Notes: generated by a model not told the origin, from the letters alone. Positions 10,728 through 20,264 are shown, counted from the stretch's first letter. The stretch is DNA of 64,000 bases from Kordia algicida OT-1 (GCF_000154725.1 NZ_DS544873.1:4437085-4501084), one strand, 5' to 3'. Made by a program: numbers and translations.

Positions 10728-11969
10728 ATGAAATTCAACTATTTACTTTTATTTTTTGTAGGCTGCTTTTTTATCTCGTGTTCTAATGATAAAGAATATG
10801 AATACCTTAATGTAGCCACACCCATTACAATTACTACAGCAGAATTGCGTGCTTCCATAGAAGTATTGCCAGCGCAAGATATCGTGGAATCAGGAAAAAT
10901 ATATGCATATCAACAATACATATTTGTGAATGATGTAGATAAAGGCGTTCATATTATTGATAATAGAAATCCTGCACAACCAACATTAATCAACTTCTTA
11001 AAAATTCCGTTAAACCGAGACGTTTCCATCAAAGGGAATTATTTGTATGCCGATAGCGGACGCGATTTGGTTGTTTTTGATATCAGTCAAATTACCAACA
11101 TACAAATGATTGGACATGTAGAAAATGTCATTGAAAACTATCAAGCAATAGCCTATCCTGAAGATGCAGATTTGTATAATTTTGACGACTATGATAGTTA
11201 TAATGATATTATTATTGGTTGGGATATTACGGTAGAACGTAGAGAAGTAGCTGATGATATTTATTACGAAACATTAGACAACGCAACTGCTGGTGGTGGC
11301 GGAACAGGTACTGGCGGATCTTTAGCGCGTTTTAAAATTGTAAACGATCATTTATATGTGGTAGATAATAGCAGTATTAATGTATTTGATATTCAAAATT
11401 TAGCGTCTCCTGTAAAAGTCGGACAGGAATATGTGACTTGGGAAGCAGAAACGATTTTCCATGAAGACGATAAATTATTTATTGGAAGCAGAACAGGAAT
11501 GTTTATATATGATATTTCGCAACCAAGTTCGCCGCAATATCTATCAGAATTTAATCATATGCGATTTTGTGATCCTGTCGTTGTCGATGGCGATTATGCA
11601 TACATTACACTTCGTGCTGGCACAAGTTGTATGAACGGAGATGCGCAAATGCTGGAAAGCCGATTGGAAATTGTAAATATTTCAGACATCTACAATCCGC
11701 AACTAGAAGAAACCTATATTATGGACGAACCGTATGGTTTGGGAATTAAAGGCGATCAACTTTTTATTTGTGATGGTGCTTCAGGATTAAAAGTATACAA
11801 TAAGTCAGATATTTCAAACTTACAATTACTTCAAAACTATACCAATATCAATGCATATGACGTCATTCCAATGGACGAGAGATTGCTGATGATTGGTAAC
11901 AATACATTGACACAATACAACTACACAGAAACAGGAATTGAACTCATAAGTGAATTTACTATTCAATAG
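10728..11969 (+). CDS. LVIVD-repeat beta-propeller lipoprotein
   Basis: The 413-residue protein starts with a signal peptide and lipobox (FFVGCFFISCSND). The rest is a beta-propeller of repeated motifs such as GVHIIDNRNPAQP, LVVFDISQITN, INVFDIQNLASPVKVG and MFIYDISQPSSP. These are LVIVD-type repeats of Bacteroidota surface lipoproteins. A Gly-rich loop (AGGGGTGTGG) lies near residue 190. Ligand and function are unknown. It is transcribed alone, with a terminator following. The motif upstream suggests shared control with the next two lipoprotein genes. Confidence 0.85.
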   Translation: MKFNYLLLFFVGCFFISCSNDKEYEYLNVATPITITTAELRASIEVLPAQDIVESGKIYAYQQYIFVNDVDKGVHIIDNRNPAQPTLINFLKIPLNRDVSIKGNYLYADSGRDLVVFDISQITNIQMIGHVENVIENYQAIAYPEDADLYNFDDYDSYNDIIIGWDITVERREVADDIYYETLDNATAGGGGTGTGGSLARFKIVNDHLYVVDNSSINVFDIQNLASPVKVGQEYVTWEAETIFHEDDKLFIGSRTGMFIYDISQPSSPQYLSEFNHMRFCDPVVVDGDYAYITLRAGTSCMNGDAQMLESRLEIVNISDIYNPQLEETYIMDEPYGLGIKGDQLFICDGASGLKVYNKSDISNLQLLQNYTNINAYDVIPMDERLLMIGNNTLTQYNYTETGIELISEFTIQ

Positions 11970-12000
11970 TTAATTACTACAATTCTTACAATAAATGAGA

Positions 12001-12032
12001 AGTCTATTTTTTTGAGAAGAATAGACTTTTTT
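12001..12032 (+). terminator. Terminator after the LVIVD lipoprotein gene
   Basis: The stem AGTCTATT / AATAGACT with an 11-base loop is followed by a T-run. It lies 31 bp past the stop. Confidence 0.75.
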
Positions 12033-12040
12033 AGTTTTTC

Positions 12041-12072
12041 GGGAACTTTTTCAAAAAGTAACGCGTCTATAT
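12041..12072 (+). promoter_or_regulatory. Candidate ECF-type promoter (GGAACTT / TCTATA)
   Basis: GGGAACTTT, a 17-bp gap after GGAACTT, then TCTATATAAATAGAAAC. The same pair with the same spacing stands before the gene at 13571. GGAACTT is the classic ECF sigma -35 element and AAC its core. A sigma factor gene lies two genes downstream. Confidence 0.6.
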
Positions 12073-12097
12073 AAATAGAAACCAAAAAAAGTTACCA

Positions 12098-13486
12098 ATG
12101 AAAAAAATATTGCTAAGTCTTATCACAATTTGTATGATATCATGTGCTTCCGATGATGGAAACACGCCTGTTGATAATTCATCTTCTCTTGACGAATTAC
12201 GAGCGGCAAGCATTCAGCTATTATCAGGAAATGATGAAAAAGTATGGAGAATAAGTCAGGCTGAATTGAAAAACGGGCAAAACATCATTGATGTTTCTTC
12301 AAATTTTAATGTTGTGGATGACGAGTTTGTATTTACCGATACTACTATACAGTGGCGACAAGGTCATGCTATCCAATATAACGCAACAAATGCACAGCAA
12401 GCCAAGCAAGACTATTATGTAGCTCCAGAAAATTACTCGTATAATTTTCAATCGGAAAGCGCTACACAATTTTCTTCAAACTCAAATATGACATACGAAA
12501 TACAGGAAAATGGTTCTATTATAGCAAACTTTTCTATGGGAAACACCACAGAATTACTGCTTACGTTAGTTCCTAAAACAGCACAAGATTATGCTTCTGT
12601 AGAAAATACGTCACTTCAATTTACGGAAGAACTAACATTTCAAACAGTACTAAATTATACCAGCTCTACAGGAATGCTAGGTTCTAATAGTCAAAATAGT
12701 ATTTACATTGCTGCTCAAGATGATATACATAATCAGAAATTGATAAAAATTGACATGACTACGCAGATGCAAACAGAAGTAATACACGAGTATAGTCATT
12801 ATTCAGATAAAAGGATTCACATATCAGGTGATCGTTTGGCAATAGTAAACACACTAACAGTTGATAATTATAACTTAAATTCACTTGAATTTTTAGGACA
12901 TGGTACTCAAAATGGACTTCTCGATGGAGCTATATATTTTGGATCAGCAATTCTAAGTGATGATATTTACATTGTAGGCGGACGTCCAAATGCAGATCCT
13001 TCTCGCATCTATAAATATAATATGCAAACACAAGCATACACAGAGTTCGCAAATCTTCCAGAAGCTCGATATGGTGCTGAAGCAACAATTGTTGGAAATA
13101 GTTTGTTTGTTTTTGGAGGAAAAACAGTAGTGCCATTTTTTGCAGAACCAGAAGAAAGTACAATATATATTGTTCCTTTAGACAATCCAAGTGCCGTACA
13201 AACATTACAAATGACACAAACGGCAGCAATTACCTTTGTGCAAGCACGTCAAAATTTAATTTACATAGCTTCTGTTGCAGAAGTTGGAGAAGGTGTACGC
13301 AATACTATCAGTGTATTCAATACGTTTGACAATACCTATCAAGACTTATCACACAATTTAGATAGTTCAAATCCAAATGATACCATTCAAGGAATGTGCC
13401 TAATCGGCAATAAAATGTATGTAATATATGGTGAAAATGTTGGAGGCTTGCTAGATTGGTCTATCTATTCAGCAACACTAGATTAA
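12098..13486 (+). CDS. Kelch-like beta-propeller lipoprotein
   Basis: The 462-residue protein has a signal peptide and lipobox (MKKILLSLITICMISCASDD). The N-terminal 150 residues are of unknown fold. The C-terminal half carries kelch-like blades (DDIYIVGGRPNADPSRIYKYNMQTQAYTEF, NSLFVFGGKTVVP, NKMYVIYGENVGG). Such proteins are usually outer-membrane anchored. The function is not recognisable. The upstream motif matches that of the following gene, implying co-regulation. Confidence 0.8.
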   Translation: MKKILLSLITICMISCASDDGNTPVDNSSSLDELRAASIQLLSGNDEKVWRISQAELKNGQNIIDVSSNFNVVDDEFVFTDTTIQWRQGHAIQYNATNAQQAKQDYYVAPENYSYNFQSESATQFSSNSNMTYEIQENGSIIANFSMGNTTELLLTLVPKTAQDYASVENTSLQFTEELTFQTVLNYTSSTGMLGSNSQNSIYIAAQDDIHNQKLIKIDMTTQMQTEVIHEYSHYSDKRIHISGDRLAIVNTLTVDNYNLNSLEFLGHGTQNGLLDGAIYFGSAILSDDIYIVGGRPNADPSRIYKYNMQTQAYTEFANLPEARYGAEATIVGNSLFVFGGKTVVPFFAEPEESTIYIVPLDNPSAVQTLQMTQTAAITFVQARQNLIYIASVAEVGEGVRNTISVFNTFDNTYQDLSHNLDSSNPNDTIQGMCLIGNKMYVIYGENVGGLLDWSIYSATLD

Positions 13487-13505
13487 AATAAATTTTTTAG
13501 AACTC

Positions 13506-13537
13506 GGGAACTTTCTCAAAAAAAGAGACGTCTATAT
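13506..13537 (+). promoter_or_regulatory. Candidate ECF-type promoter (GGAACTT / TCTATA)
   Basis: GGGAACTTT, 17 bp after GGAACTT, then TCTATATAAATAGAAAC. It is nearly identical to the motif at 12041 and lies 34 bp before the start codon of the lipoprotein-sigma factor operon, which would allow the sigma factor to drive its own synthesis. Confidence 0.6.
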
Positions 13538-13570
13538 AAATAGAAACAAAAAACATTAACAAAACCACAT

Positions 13571-14632
13571 ATGAAAAAGCAACTTTTAAAAATAATATCT
13601 CTATGTATTATAGGAACACTTATATTTTCATGTTCCGATTTAGATGATAATGAAGAAGTAGGAACGGTTGACATTGAAAACTTAATCCAAAAAGAATCTG
13701 AACTTTTTAATCTGATTGAACGTGTAGCAGAAACAGATGATGAAGATGAAATTACCTGTATCAAATTTCTCTATTCATTTACTTTGGTAGAATTTGGTAC
13801 TGATTTATTACCTGTAAATGAATATGTAGTTTCAAGCGATGAAAACTTTAGTTTTATTTTAGATAATATATCTGATGGAAACAGCATTGGAATCAATTTT
13901 CCAATACAAAGTATTTTAGAAAGTGGTGAAGAATTCTTAATTCAAAACAAAGAAGAACTCAAGCAGTCTATTGACGATTGTATTGAAGCACAACAAGAAG
14001 AACTTGCAGGACAATGTCGTTTATTATTGCAAGAATGTGTTTGGGTAGTAAGCCATAACGATGAAAACGAAGATACTTACGAACATGCTGTTTTTGATGT
14101 AGCTGATGACGGAACTTTCAAATTTTACAACAACGGCGAATTGCACGAAGGAACGTGGATCGTATATTTTATTGAAGACGAATTGCACACGAATGTCAAC
14201 TTTAACGACGAAGGAATGACAGGTGATGACTGGAATTTTGACTGGAAAACGCAAATACTCTCTGAGGAAACTATGACGTTTACAAAAGATGACACAAGTT
14301 TTACCTTAACTAAAGAATGTGAAGAAGAAAATTACTGTACGCAACTCATCTTTTCAGAATGTGAAGACATTGATGGTTCAGAAATTTCAGAATTTATATT
14401 CCAAGATTACATACCTTGCATTCTGCAAATTGAAGATTTAGAAGTATTAACGGAAAACGATAGCATTGCATTCTATGAAACACAAATGGATGCAGACTTA
14501 GAAGTCAATCCATTATCGCAAGAATCATATCAAAACATTACACAAGAACAAACTATTTATGTGCGAGTGTATTATGCTTCAAGTGATGAATTTTTTATCA
14601 TTCCGATAACAATCAGATCCACAACTTGCTAA
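13571..14632 (+). CDS. Acidic lipoprotein, first gene of the sigma factor operon
   Basis: The 353-residue protein has a signal peptide with lipobox (IISLCIIGTLIFSCSDL) and a strongly acidic mature part with many Cys. The central region (WVVSHNDENEDTYEHAVFDVADDGTFKFYNNGELHEGTWIVYF) resembles lipocalin-like lipoprotein domains, with the usual T-F-K/G-T-W strands. Its stop lies 41 bp before the proposed sigma factor start. The exact role is unknown. It may be a cell-surface sensor or effector of the sigma pathway, which is inference from position. Confidence 0.8.
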   Translation: MKKQLLKIISLCIIGTLIFSCSDLDDNEEVGTVDIENLIQKESELFNLIERVAETDDEDEITCIKFLYSFTLVEFGTDLLPVNEYVVSSDENFSFILDNISDGNSIGINFPIQSILESGEEFLIQNKEELKQSIDDCIEAQQEELAGQCRLLLQECVWVVSHNDENEDTYEHAVFDVADDGTFKFYNNGELHEGTWIVYFIEDELHTNVNFNDEGMTGDDWNFDWKTQILSEETMTFTKDDTSFTLTKECEEENYCTQLIFSECEDIDGSEISEFIFQDYIPCILQIEDLEVLTENDSIAFYETQMDADLEVNPLSQESYQNITQEQTIYVRVYYASSDEFFIIPITIRSTTC

Positions 14633-14673
14633 GAACAATTCAAATACAAAACAACCAAATAGGGGAAACGTTT

Positions 14674-15222
14674 TTGGAAAAAACAAACGCAGAAGCGCAT
14701 AACATACAAGGGTTAATCAAAGGTGATGAACTTGCTCAAAAAGCGGTTTATGACACCTTTGCACCCAAAATGTTAGCAGCTTGTAACAACTTTATTTCCG
14801 ACAGAACGCTTGCAGAAGAAGCCATGAATAATGGTTTTGTAAAAGTATTTTTCAATATAAAAAAATATAAAAACGAAGGAAGTTTTGAAGGTTGGATTCG
14901 AAAAATAATGATTCGGGAAAGTTTGTCGTTTCTACGAAAAAAGAAATTTGTCATTGCTTCTCAAAGTGAAATCATTCTGGAGAAACAAAAAACCTTTCAA
15001 AAACCAGTAGCAGAAGTTTCAGAAATTCAGCGACTCGTAGAGCAACTTCCAATAGAATTTAAATTAGTATTCAATCTCTATGCTGTAGAAGGATATGCAC
15101 ACAAAGAAATTGCGGAATTGCTTAAAATACCAGAAGCAACTTCAAAAACACGCTTATTCAGAGCGCGAAAACTATTAAAAGAACAATTGCAAAACCATAA
15201 AAAAGCTAATGGAAGACTTTGA
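14674..15222 (+). CDS. RNA polymerase sigma factor, ECF/sigma-70 type
   Basis: Sigma region 2 lies at about residues 10-85 (AVYDTFAPKMLAACNNF, EGSFEGWIRKIMIRESLSFLR) and region 4 at about 115-170 (LPIEFKLVFNLYAVEGYAHKEIAELL, ATSKTRLFRARKLLKEQL). Region 3 is absent, as in ECF factors. No ATG precedes region 2. I chose the TTG at 14674, which has AGGGGAAA just upstream. An alternative TTG at 14626 overlaps the previous stop and adds 16 residues. The gene overlaps the next by 14 bp, as expected for a sigma/anti-sigma pair. It probably recognises the AAC / TCTATA motifs found upstream. Confidence 0.85.
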   Translation: MEKTNAEAHNIQGLIKGDELAQKAVYDTFAPKMLAACNNFISDRTLAEEAMNNGFVKVFFNIKKYKNEGSFEGWIRKIMIRESLSFLRKKKFVIASQSEIILEKQKTFQKPVAEVSEIQRLVEQLPIEFKLVFNLYAVEGYAHKEIAELLKIPEATSKTRLFRARKLLKEQLQNHKKANGRL

Positions 15223-16372
15223 TTACATAGATTCGCTTGCCAAAAGCGAACTTTCAGATCGTACACTGAATCCATCTACTGATGGTTGGAATATGGTGCA
15301 GCAAAAAATGAAGCGTCAAAAACGCAAACGACTCTTTATCTATCTTTTTCTCTTGACATTGATAGGTTCACTCGGAATTTATATTGGAGTACACTCAAAC
15401 ACAACTAGCGAAAATACTTCTGTAGTAAATACAAAATCGAATACGAACTTGAACACGAATTCAGATTCAACTTCAACTTCAGATTCAAACTCAATTTCAG
15501 ATTCAATTTCAAACTCAGACACAATCGCAACTGATTCCAGTCAAGCTGAATCAAACACTATAGTAACGCAAACTGAAAAAACAAATACAAATCAACAGCA
15601 AACTGCTAACAACTTGCATGGAGAGAAAAATGGTATTGCTAATTCACAGACTAGAATCAATTCGCGATTGAACAACGAAAACAAAAACAACAATCATAAT
15701 CGTGTCGCTTCAAAAATAAAAACAGGTAACGGAACTCAATTTGATACTTTAGAAAATATCGCTTCCGCAGATGAAGAAGACGTAAACTTCAACGGCGCAG
15801 GACTCAAACTATACGATTGGCAACTAATTGCGCCAGACAAACTAAAAAAGAAACGTCAAAAACGTAAAAAAGCATCCAAAGCAGAAAAAGTATATGAAAA
15901 CCTAGATTTAATGGTTGGTTTCAATGGTTTTACATCGCCAAACGATTACAAATTCTCAGGATCGTACGTTTTTGAAGTATCTTACACCGAAGAAAAAAAG
16001 TTAAAAAATGATTTTTATCTTAACTATGGCGCTTCATTGCAATTCAGAAACTTACGCTTCAAAAATGATTCCTTAAGTTTCAACAGAGGCGAACTGAGTT
16101 TTAACATACTTTCGAGTGTAGAAAAACGCTTTGGAAACTACGGAGTAGAAGCAGGAACGTATCTTGGTTATGAATTCTATTCGCCCAACAACGAGCTTTT
16201 CAACAACATTAAAGCCAATTTCTTAGAGCGAAAAATTAACTACGGATTGTTTACGGCACTCAACTATCAAAAAATTGGATTGGTCTTTAAATACGAATTT
16301 TCACCCTACATAAATTACCTTGGAGATAAGAAATTTGGAGCATTCACCATTGGTGTAAAGTATGATTTTTAA
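15209..16372 (+). CDS. Membrane-anchored protein with barrel-like C-terminus, possible anti-sigma
   Basis: The 387-residue protein begins with a cytoplasmic stretch of about 35 residues (SLAKSELSDRTLNPSTDGWNMVQQKM) resembling short anti-sigma N-termini. One transmembrane helix follows (FIYLFLLTLIGSLGIYIGV), then a roughly 100-residue Ser/Asn/Thr/Asp repeat-like linker. The C-terminal 170 residues have alternating beta strands ending in GAFTIGVKYDF, a typical outer-membrane barrel end. It overlaps the sigma factor gene by 14 bp. A protein spanning the inner membrane, periplasm and outer membrane could link envelope state to the sigma factor. That is inference. Confidence 0.7.
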   Translation: MEDFDYIDSLAKSELSDRTLNPSTDGWNMVQQKMKRQKRKRLFIYLFLLTLIGSLGIYIGVHSNTTSENTSVVNTKSNTNLNTNSDSTSTSDSNSISDSISNSDTIATDSSQAESNTIVTQTEKTNTNQQQTANNLHGEKNGIANSQTRINSRLNNENKNNNHNRVASKIKTGNGTQFDTLENIASADEEDVNFNGAGLKLYDWQLIAPDKLKKKRQKRKKASKAEKVYENLDLMVGFNGFTSPNDYKFSGSYVFEVSYTEEKKLKNDFYLNYGASLQFRNLRFKNDSLSFNRGELSFNILSSVEKRFGNYGVEAGTYLGYEFYSPNNELFNNIKANFLERKINYGLFTALNYQKIGLVFKYEFSPYINYLGDKKFGAFTIGVKYDF

Positions 16373-16449
16373 GCCTAAAAAAAGTAAAACATTATTGGTG
16401 TAAAAAAAGTATAAACAGAAAAAAATGTGCCCATTTTTAAAAATCTACA

Positions 16450-16457
16450 TACTTTTG
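16450..16457 (+). promoter_or_regulatory. -7 box of topA
   Basis: TACTTTTG matches TAnnTTTG and lies 19 bp before the topA ATG. The -33 region has no exact TTG at the standard spacing. Confidence 0.5.
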
Positions 16458-16476
16458 TACTCTGAAAAAACGATAT

Positions 16477-18990
16477 ATGGCAAAGAATCTGGTAATTGTT
16501 GAGTCACCTGCAAAGGCAAAAACGATTGAAAAATTTCTTGGAAAAGATTACAAAGTGGAATCAAGTTTTGGTCACATTGCGGACTTACCATCCAAAGAAT
16601 TAGGTGTAAATGTTGATGGCGATTTTGAACCTGAATATATTGTCTCTGACGACAAGAAATCAGTAGTAAAAAAGCTAAAAGACTTAGCGAAGAAAGCAGA
16701 AACTGTTTGGCTCGCAAGTGATGAAGATCGTGAAGGAGAAGCGATTGCGTGGCATTTGGCAGAAACATTAAAACTAGATCCGGAGCGTACAAAACGAATT
16801 GTTTTTCACGAAATCACCAAAACAGCAATCCTAAAGGCAATCGATAATCCAAGAGATATTGATTACAATTTGGTCAATGCGCAACAAGCACGAAGAATTT
16901 TAGACAGATTGGTGGGTTACGAACTATCACCAGTACTTTGGAGAAAAGTAAAAGGCGGATTATCTGCCGGACGTGTGCAGTCAGTTTCTGTACGTTTAAT
17001 TGTAGAAAGAGAACGAAGCATTCAAGATTTCAAACCAAAAGCATCGTTTAAAATTGCCGCAGAATTTTTAAACTCGCAAGGAAAAAAATTCAAAGCAAAA
17101 CTCAATAAAACATTTCCAACACATGATGCTGCAAAAAAATTCTTAGCAAAAAATGTTGGAGCCAATTTTAAAATTGCCAGCTTAGAAACGAAGCCAGCAA
17201 AAAAATCACCAGCGGCACCATTTACCACATCAACACTACAACAAGAAGCATCGCGAAAGCTCTATTTTTCCGTAAGCAAAACTATGACCTTAGCACAGCG
17301 TTTATACGAAGCAGGGTACATAACGTATATGAGAACGGATAGTGTAAACCTTTCTAACGATGCAAAAAATGCCGCTCAGGCGGAAATAATTCGTTCTTAC
17401 GGAGAAGAATACAGTCACCCAAGAAACTACAAAAGCAAAGCAAAAGGTGCACAAGAAGCACACGAGGCAATTCGTCCTACCAACATGGAAAACCATTCGG
17501 TAGATGCAGAATACGATCAAGTGCGTTTATACGAATTAATCTGGAAACGTACGTTAGCTTCACAAATGAGCGATGCTAAACTAGAACGTACCAACGCCAA
17601 AATAGAAGCCAATACGCATAACGAACTTTTTACCGCAAATGGAGAAGTATTAAAATTTGAAGGATTCTTAAAAGTATATCTTGAAGGAAAAGATGATGAA
17701 GACGAAGAACAAGACGGCATGTTGCCAGCGTTAAAAGAAGGTGAGCAACTTGCCAACGAATTCATTTCAGCAACACAACGCTATACAAAAGCACCATATC
17801 GTTTTACGGAAGCTTCTTTGGTAAAACAACTAGAAGAACTAGGAATTGGACGACCATCTACATATGCGCCAACCATTTCTACCATTCAAAACAGAGGTTA
17901 TATCGAAAAAGGAACGGTAGAAGGTGTCGAAAGAAAATACGAACAACTTACGCTCAAAGGAGATAAAATCATAGAAAAAGAACTCACAGAAAAAGTAGGT
18001 TCAGACAAAGGGAAATTAGTACCAACTGATATTGGAATGATTGTAAATGATTTCTTGGTGAAAAATTTCTCATCCATATTAGATTATAATTTCACAGCAA
18101 AAGTAGAGCAAGACTTTGACGACATTGCTTCTGGAAACGAAGAATGGAAAGACATGATGAAGGATTTCTACAAAGATTTCCATCCAAAAGTAGAAGACGT
18201 CAAAGAAAATGCCGAACGTGAATCTGGTGAACGTATCTTAGGAACTGATCCAGAAACAGGAAAACAAGTAAGTGTGCGTTTAGGAAAATTTGGACCAATG
18301 GTACAAATAGGAACGGTTGACGATGAAGAAAAACCAAAATTTGCCAGCCTAAGTCCAGATCAGCAACTAAATACCATTACGTATGAAGAAGCCATGGATT
18401 TATTTCAATTGCCAAAAACGCTTGGAGAATACAAAGGCGAAACGGTTGAGGTAAACAATGGTCGTTACGGTCCGTATGTAAAATTTGGAAAAAAATTCAT
18501 TTCGCTTGATAAAGGAGAAGATCCGCTAAGTGTGGAAATGGATAGAGCCAAAGAATTAATTGACGCACGTGAAAAAGCAGATACGCCAATTGCACAATAC
18601 GAAGGACACGATGTTACCAAAGGTGTTGGTCGTTTTGGACCTTTCTTAAAGTGGAACGGCATCTTTATCAACGTGAATAAAAAATATGATTTTGACAATC
18701 TTTCAAAAGCAGACATTGAAGAACTCATAGAAGACAAAAAGAGAAAAGAGCGCGAAAAAGTAATTCACAACTGGGAAGAAGAAGGAATTCGAGTAGAAAA
18801 AGCACGTTGGGGACGAAGTAATATTATCAAAGGAAAAACAAAAATAGAACTTCCAAAAACTGTTGATGCTACAAAACTTACCTTGGAAGAAGTTCAAAAA
18901 ATGATTGAGGACAAAGCTCCGAAGAAAAAAACAAAAGCTAAAACAAAAACAAAGGCAAAAGCGAAACCCAAAGCAAAAGCTAAAAAATAA
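16477..18990 (+). CDS. topA: DNA topoisomerase I (type IA)
   Basis: The 837-residue protein starts with a Toprim domain (NLVIVESPAKAKTIEKFLG, ASDEDREGEAIAWHL). The catalytic tyrosine is in GYITYMRTDSVNLS near residue 288. In place of zinc fingers the C-terminus has Gly-rich repeats (RLGKFGPMVQIG, NNGRYGPYVKFGKKF, GRFGPFLKWNG), then an Ala/Lys tail. It relaxes negative supercoils. The stop overlaps the start of the next gene (TAATG), so the arginase-like protein is translationally coupled. Confidence 0.97.
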   Translation: MAKNLVIVESPAKAKTIEKFLGKDYKVESSFGHIADLPSKELGVNVDGDFEPEYIVSDDKKSVVKKLKDLAKKAETVWLASDEDREGEAIAWHLAETLKLDPERTKRIVFHEITKTAILKAIDNPRDIDYNLVNAQQARRILDRLVGYELSPVLWRKVKGGLSAGRVQSVSVRLIVERERSIQDFKPKASFKIAAEFLNSQGKKFKAKLNKTFPTHDAAKKFLAKNVGANFKIASLETKPAKKSPAAPFTTSTLQQEASRKLYFSVSKTMTLAQRLYEAGYITYMRTDSVNLSNDAKNAAQAEIIRSYGEEYSHPRNYKSKAKGAQEAHEAIRPTNMENHSVDAEYDQVRLYELIWKRTLASQMSDAKLERTNAKIEANTHNELFTANGEVLKFEGFLKVYLEGKDDEDEEQDGMLPALKEGEQLANEFISATQRYTKAPYRFTEASLVKQLEELGIGRPSTYAPTISTIQNRGYIEKGTVEGVERKYEQLTLKGDKIIEKELTEKVGSDKGKLVPTDIGMIVNDFLVKNFSSILDYNFTAKVEQDFDDIASGNEEWKDMMKDFYKDFHPKVEDVKENAERESGERILGTDPETGKQVSVRLGKFGPMVQIGTVDDEEKPKFASLSPDQQLNTITYEEAMDLFQLPKTLGEYKGETVEVNNGRYGPYVKFGKKFISLDKGEDPLSVEMDRAKELIDAREKADTPIAQYEGHDVTKGVGRFGPFLKWNGIFINVNKKYDFDNLSKADIEELIEDKKRKEREKVIHNWEEEGIRVEKARWGRSNIIKGKTKIELPKTVDATKLTLEEVQKMIEDKAPKKKTKAKTKTKAKAKPKAKAKK

Positions 18991-20159
18991 TGGAATTTGA
19001 ATTTTTATCGCCTGTCAATGACCTATTGATGGCTCATAATGAACTGCTATCCAGTCAGGCATTAGGGAATAAAATGGACATTCATACGTCCAAAAATGGA
19101 ATTCCTCAAACGGTTGCAGACGCAAAATTTGCCATCATTGCTGTATTAGAAAATCGTAGTGACATTAACTACTTGGGTGAAAACCTTGATCTCTTAGAAA
19201 TTCGAAAAGCATTGTACAGTCTCTTTCCAGGAAACTGGAGTCATAAAATTGTAGATTTAGGAAATTTGCAAAAAGGAGAAACAGTCAATGACACTTATGC
19301 GGCTTTAAAAACCATCATGGAGCCGTTGCTTAAAAAAAACATCATTCCCATCATACTAGGAGGAAGTCAGGATTTAATGTATGCTATGTATCGCGCATAC
19401 GATAATCTTGAACAAACCGTTAATATAGTCAATGTAGATAGTAAATTTGACTTTGGAGCCGTAAGTCAGACGCTCAGCAATACATCCTACATGGGAAAAA
19501 TTATTGTAGAAGCACCGCACAATCTATTTAATTATAGTAATATTGGCTATCAAACCTATTTCAATGCGCAAGAAGAAATAGATTTAATGCAAAAACTATT
19601 CTTTGATGCCTATCGTTTAGGGCAAGTCTCAAATGATATTAGTATTGTAGAACCAATTACGCGTGATGCAGATATTGTTGGAATTGACTTATCTGCTGTA
19701 AAAGCATCAGAAGTAAGCGGAAATCAAAACACATCGCCCAATGGTTTAGACGGAAAAGAAATCTGTGCCATAAGTCGATATGCTGGAATCAGTGACAAAG
19801 TATCATCATTTGGTATTTTTGAATATCGTAACTCTAAAGATGAAGAAATCACGGCAATGTTGGTGGCACAAATGATTTGGTATTTTGTGGAAGGTGTCAA
19901 TTATCGTGTAAATGATTATCCATTTACTTCAAAAGACGATTACTTAAAGTATATTGTGCCAAACGATGTAGAAGAAATGATTTTTTACAAGAGCAACAAA
20001 ACAGAAAGATGGTGGATAGAAATACCATTTATTTCAAGTTTGAATAATAAATTAAAAAGACATACGTTATTACCTTGCACACACCAAGATTATTTGAATG
20101 CTTGCAATCAAATTGTCCCTGAAAGATGGTGGATGGCGTATAAAAAAAGTATAAATTAA
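18990..20159 (+). CDS. Arginase/formiminoglutamase-fold protein with incomplete metal site
   Basis: The 389-residue protein aligns by eye with the ureohydrolase (arginase, agmatinase, formimidoylglutamase) fold. Where active enzymes have GGDH/S it has GGSQD; DAHxD has become DSKFD; SxDxDxxDP has become GIDLSAVKASEVSG. Several Mn-binding His and Asp residues are therefore missing, so catalysis is unlikely. It sits between topA (1-bp overlap) and gldK. It may be a structural or regulatory pseudo-enzyme. A role near gliding and secretion is inference from position. Confidence 0.8.
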   Translation: MEFEFLSPVNDLLMAHNELLSSQALGNKMDIHTSKNGIPQTVADAKFAIIAVLENRSDINYLGENLDLLEIRKALYSLFPGNWSHKIVDLGNLQKGETVNDTYAALKTIMEPLLKKNIIPIILGGSQDLMYAMYRAYDNLEQTVNIVNVDSKFDFGAVSQTLSNTSYMGKIIVEAPHNLFNYSNIGYQTYFNAQEEIDLMQKLFFDAYRLGQVSNDISIVEPITRDADIVGIDLSAVKASEVSGNQNTSPNGLDGKEICAISRYAGISDKVSSFGIFEYRNSKDEEITAMLVAQMIWYFVEGVNYRVNDYPFTSKDDYLKYIVPNDVEEMIFYKSNKTERWWIEIPFISSLNNKLKRHTLLPCTHQDYLNACNQIVPERWWMAYKKSIN

Positions 20160-20233
20160 ATAAGCGTGTTAAGAAAACCTTAAAATATATTTAGAAAAAG
20201 CAATTCAAAACCATTAGTTTTTAGAATAAAAAA

Positions 20234-20264
20234 TTGTTTTTTTAAAAATAAATAGATAGGTTTA
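20234..20264 (+). promoter_or_regulatory. Promoter of gldKLMN
   Basis: TTG at 20234-20236, a 20-bp spacer, then TAGGTTTA at 20257-20264, one base from TAnnTTTG. It lies 45 bp before the gldK start in an otherwise empty 150-bp gap. Confidence 0.55.

Noticed and set aside
14626-14673. Longer N-terminus of the sigma factor from TTG 14626
   Set aside because: It overlaps the preceding stop and adds residues outside the sigma domain; TTG 14674 has AGGGGAAA upstream.
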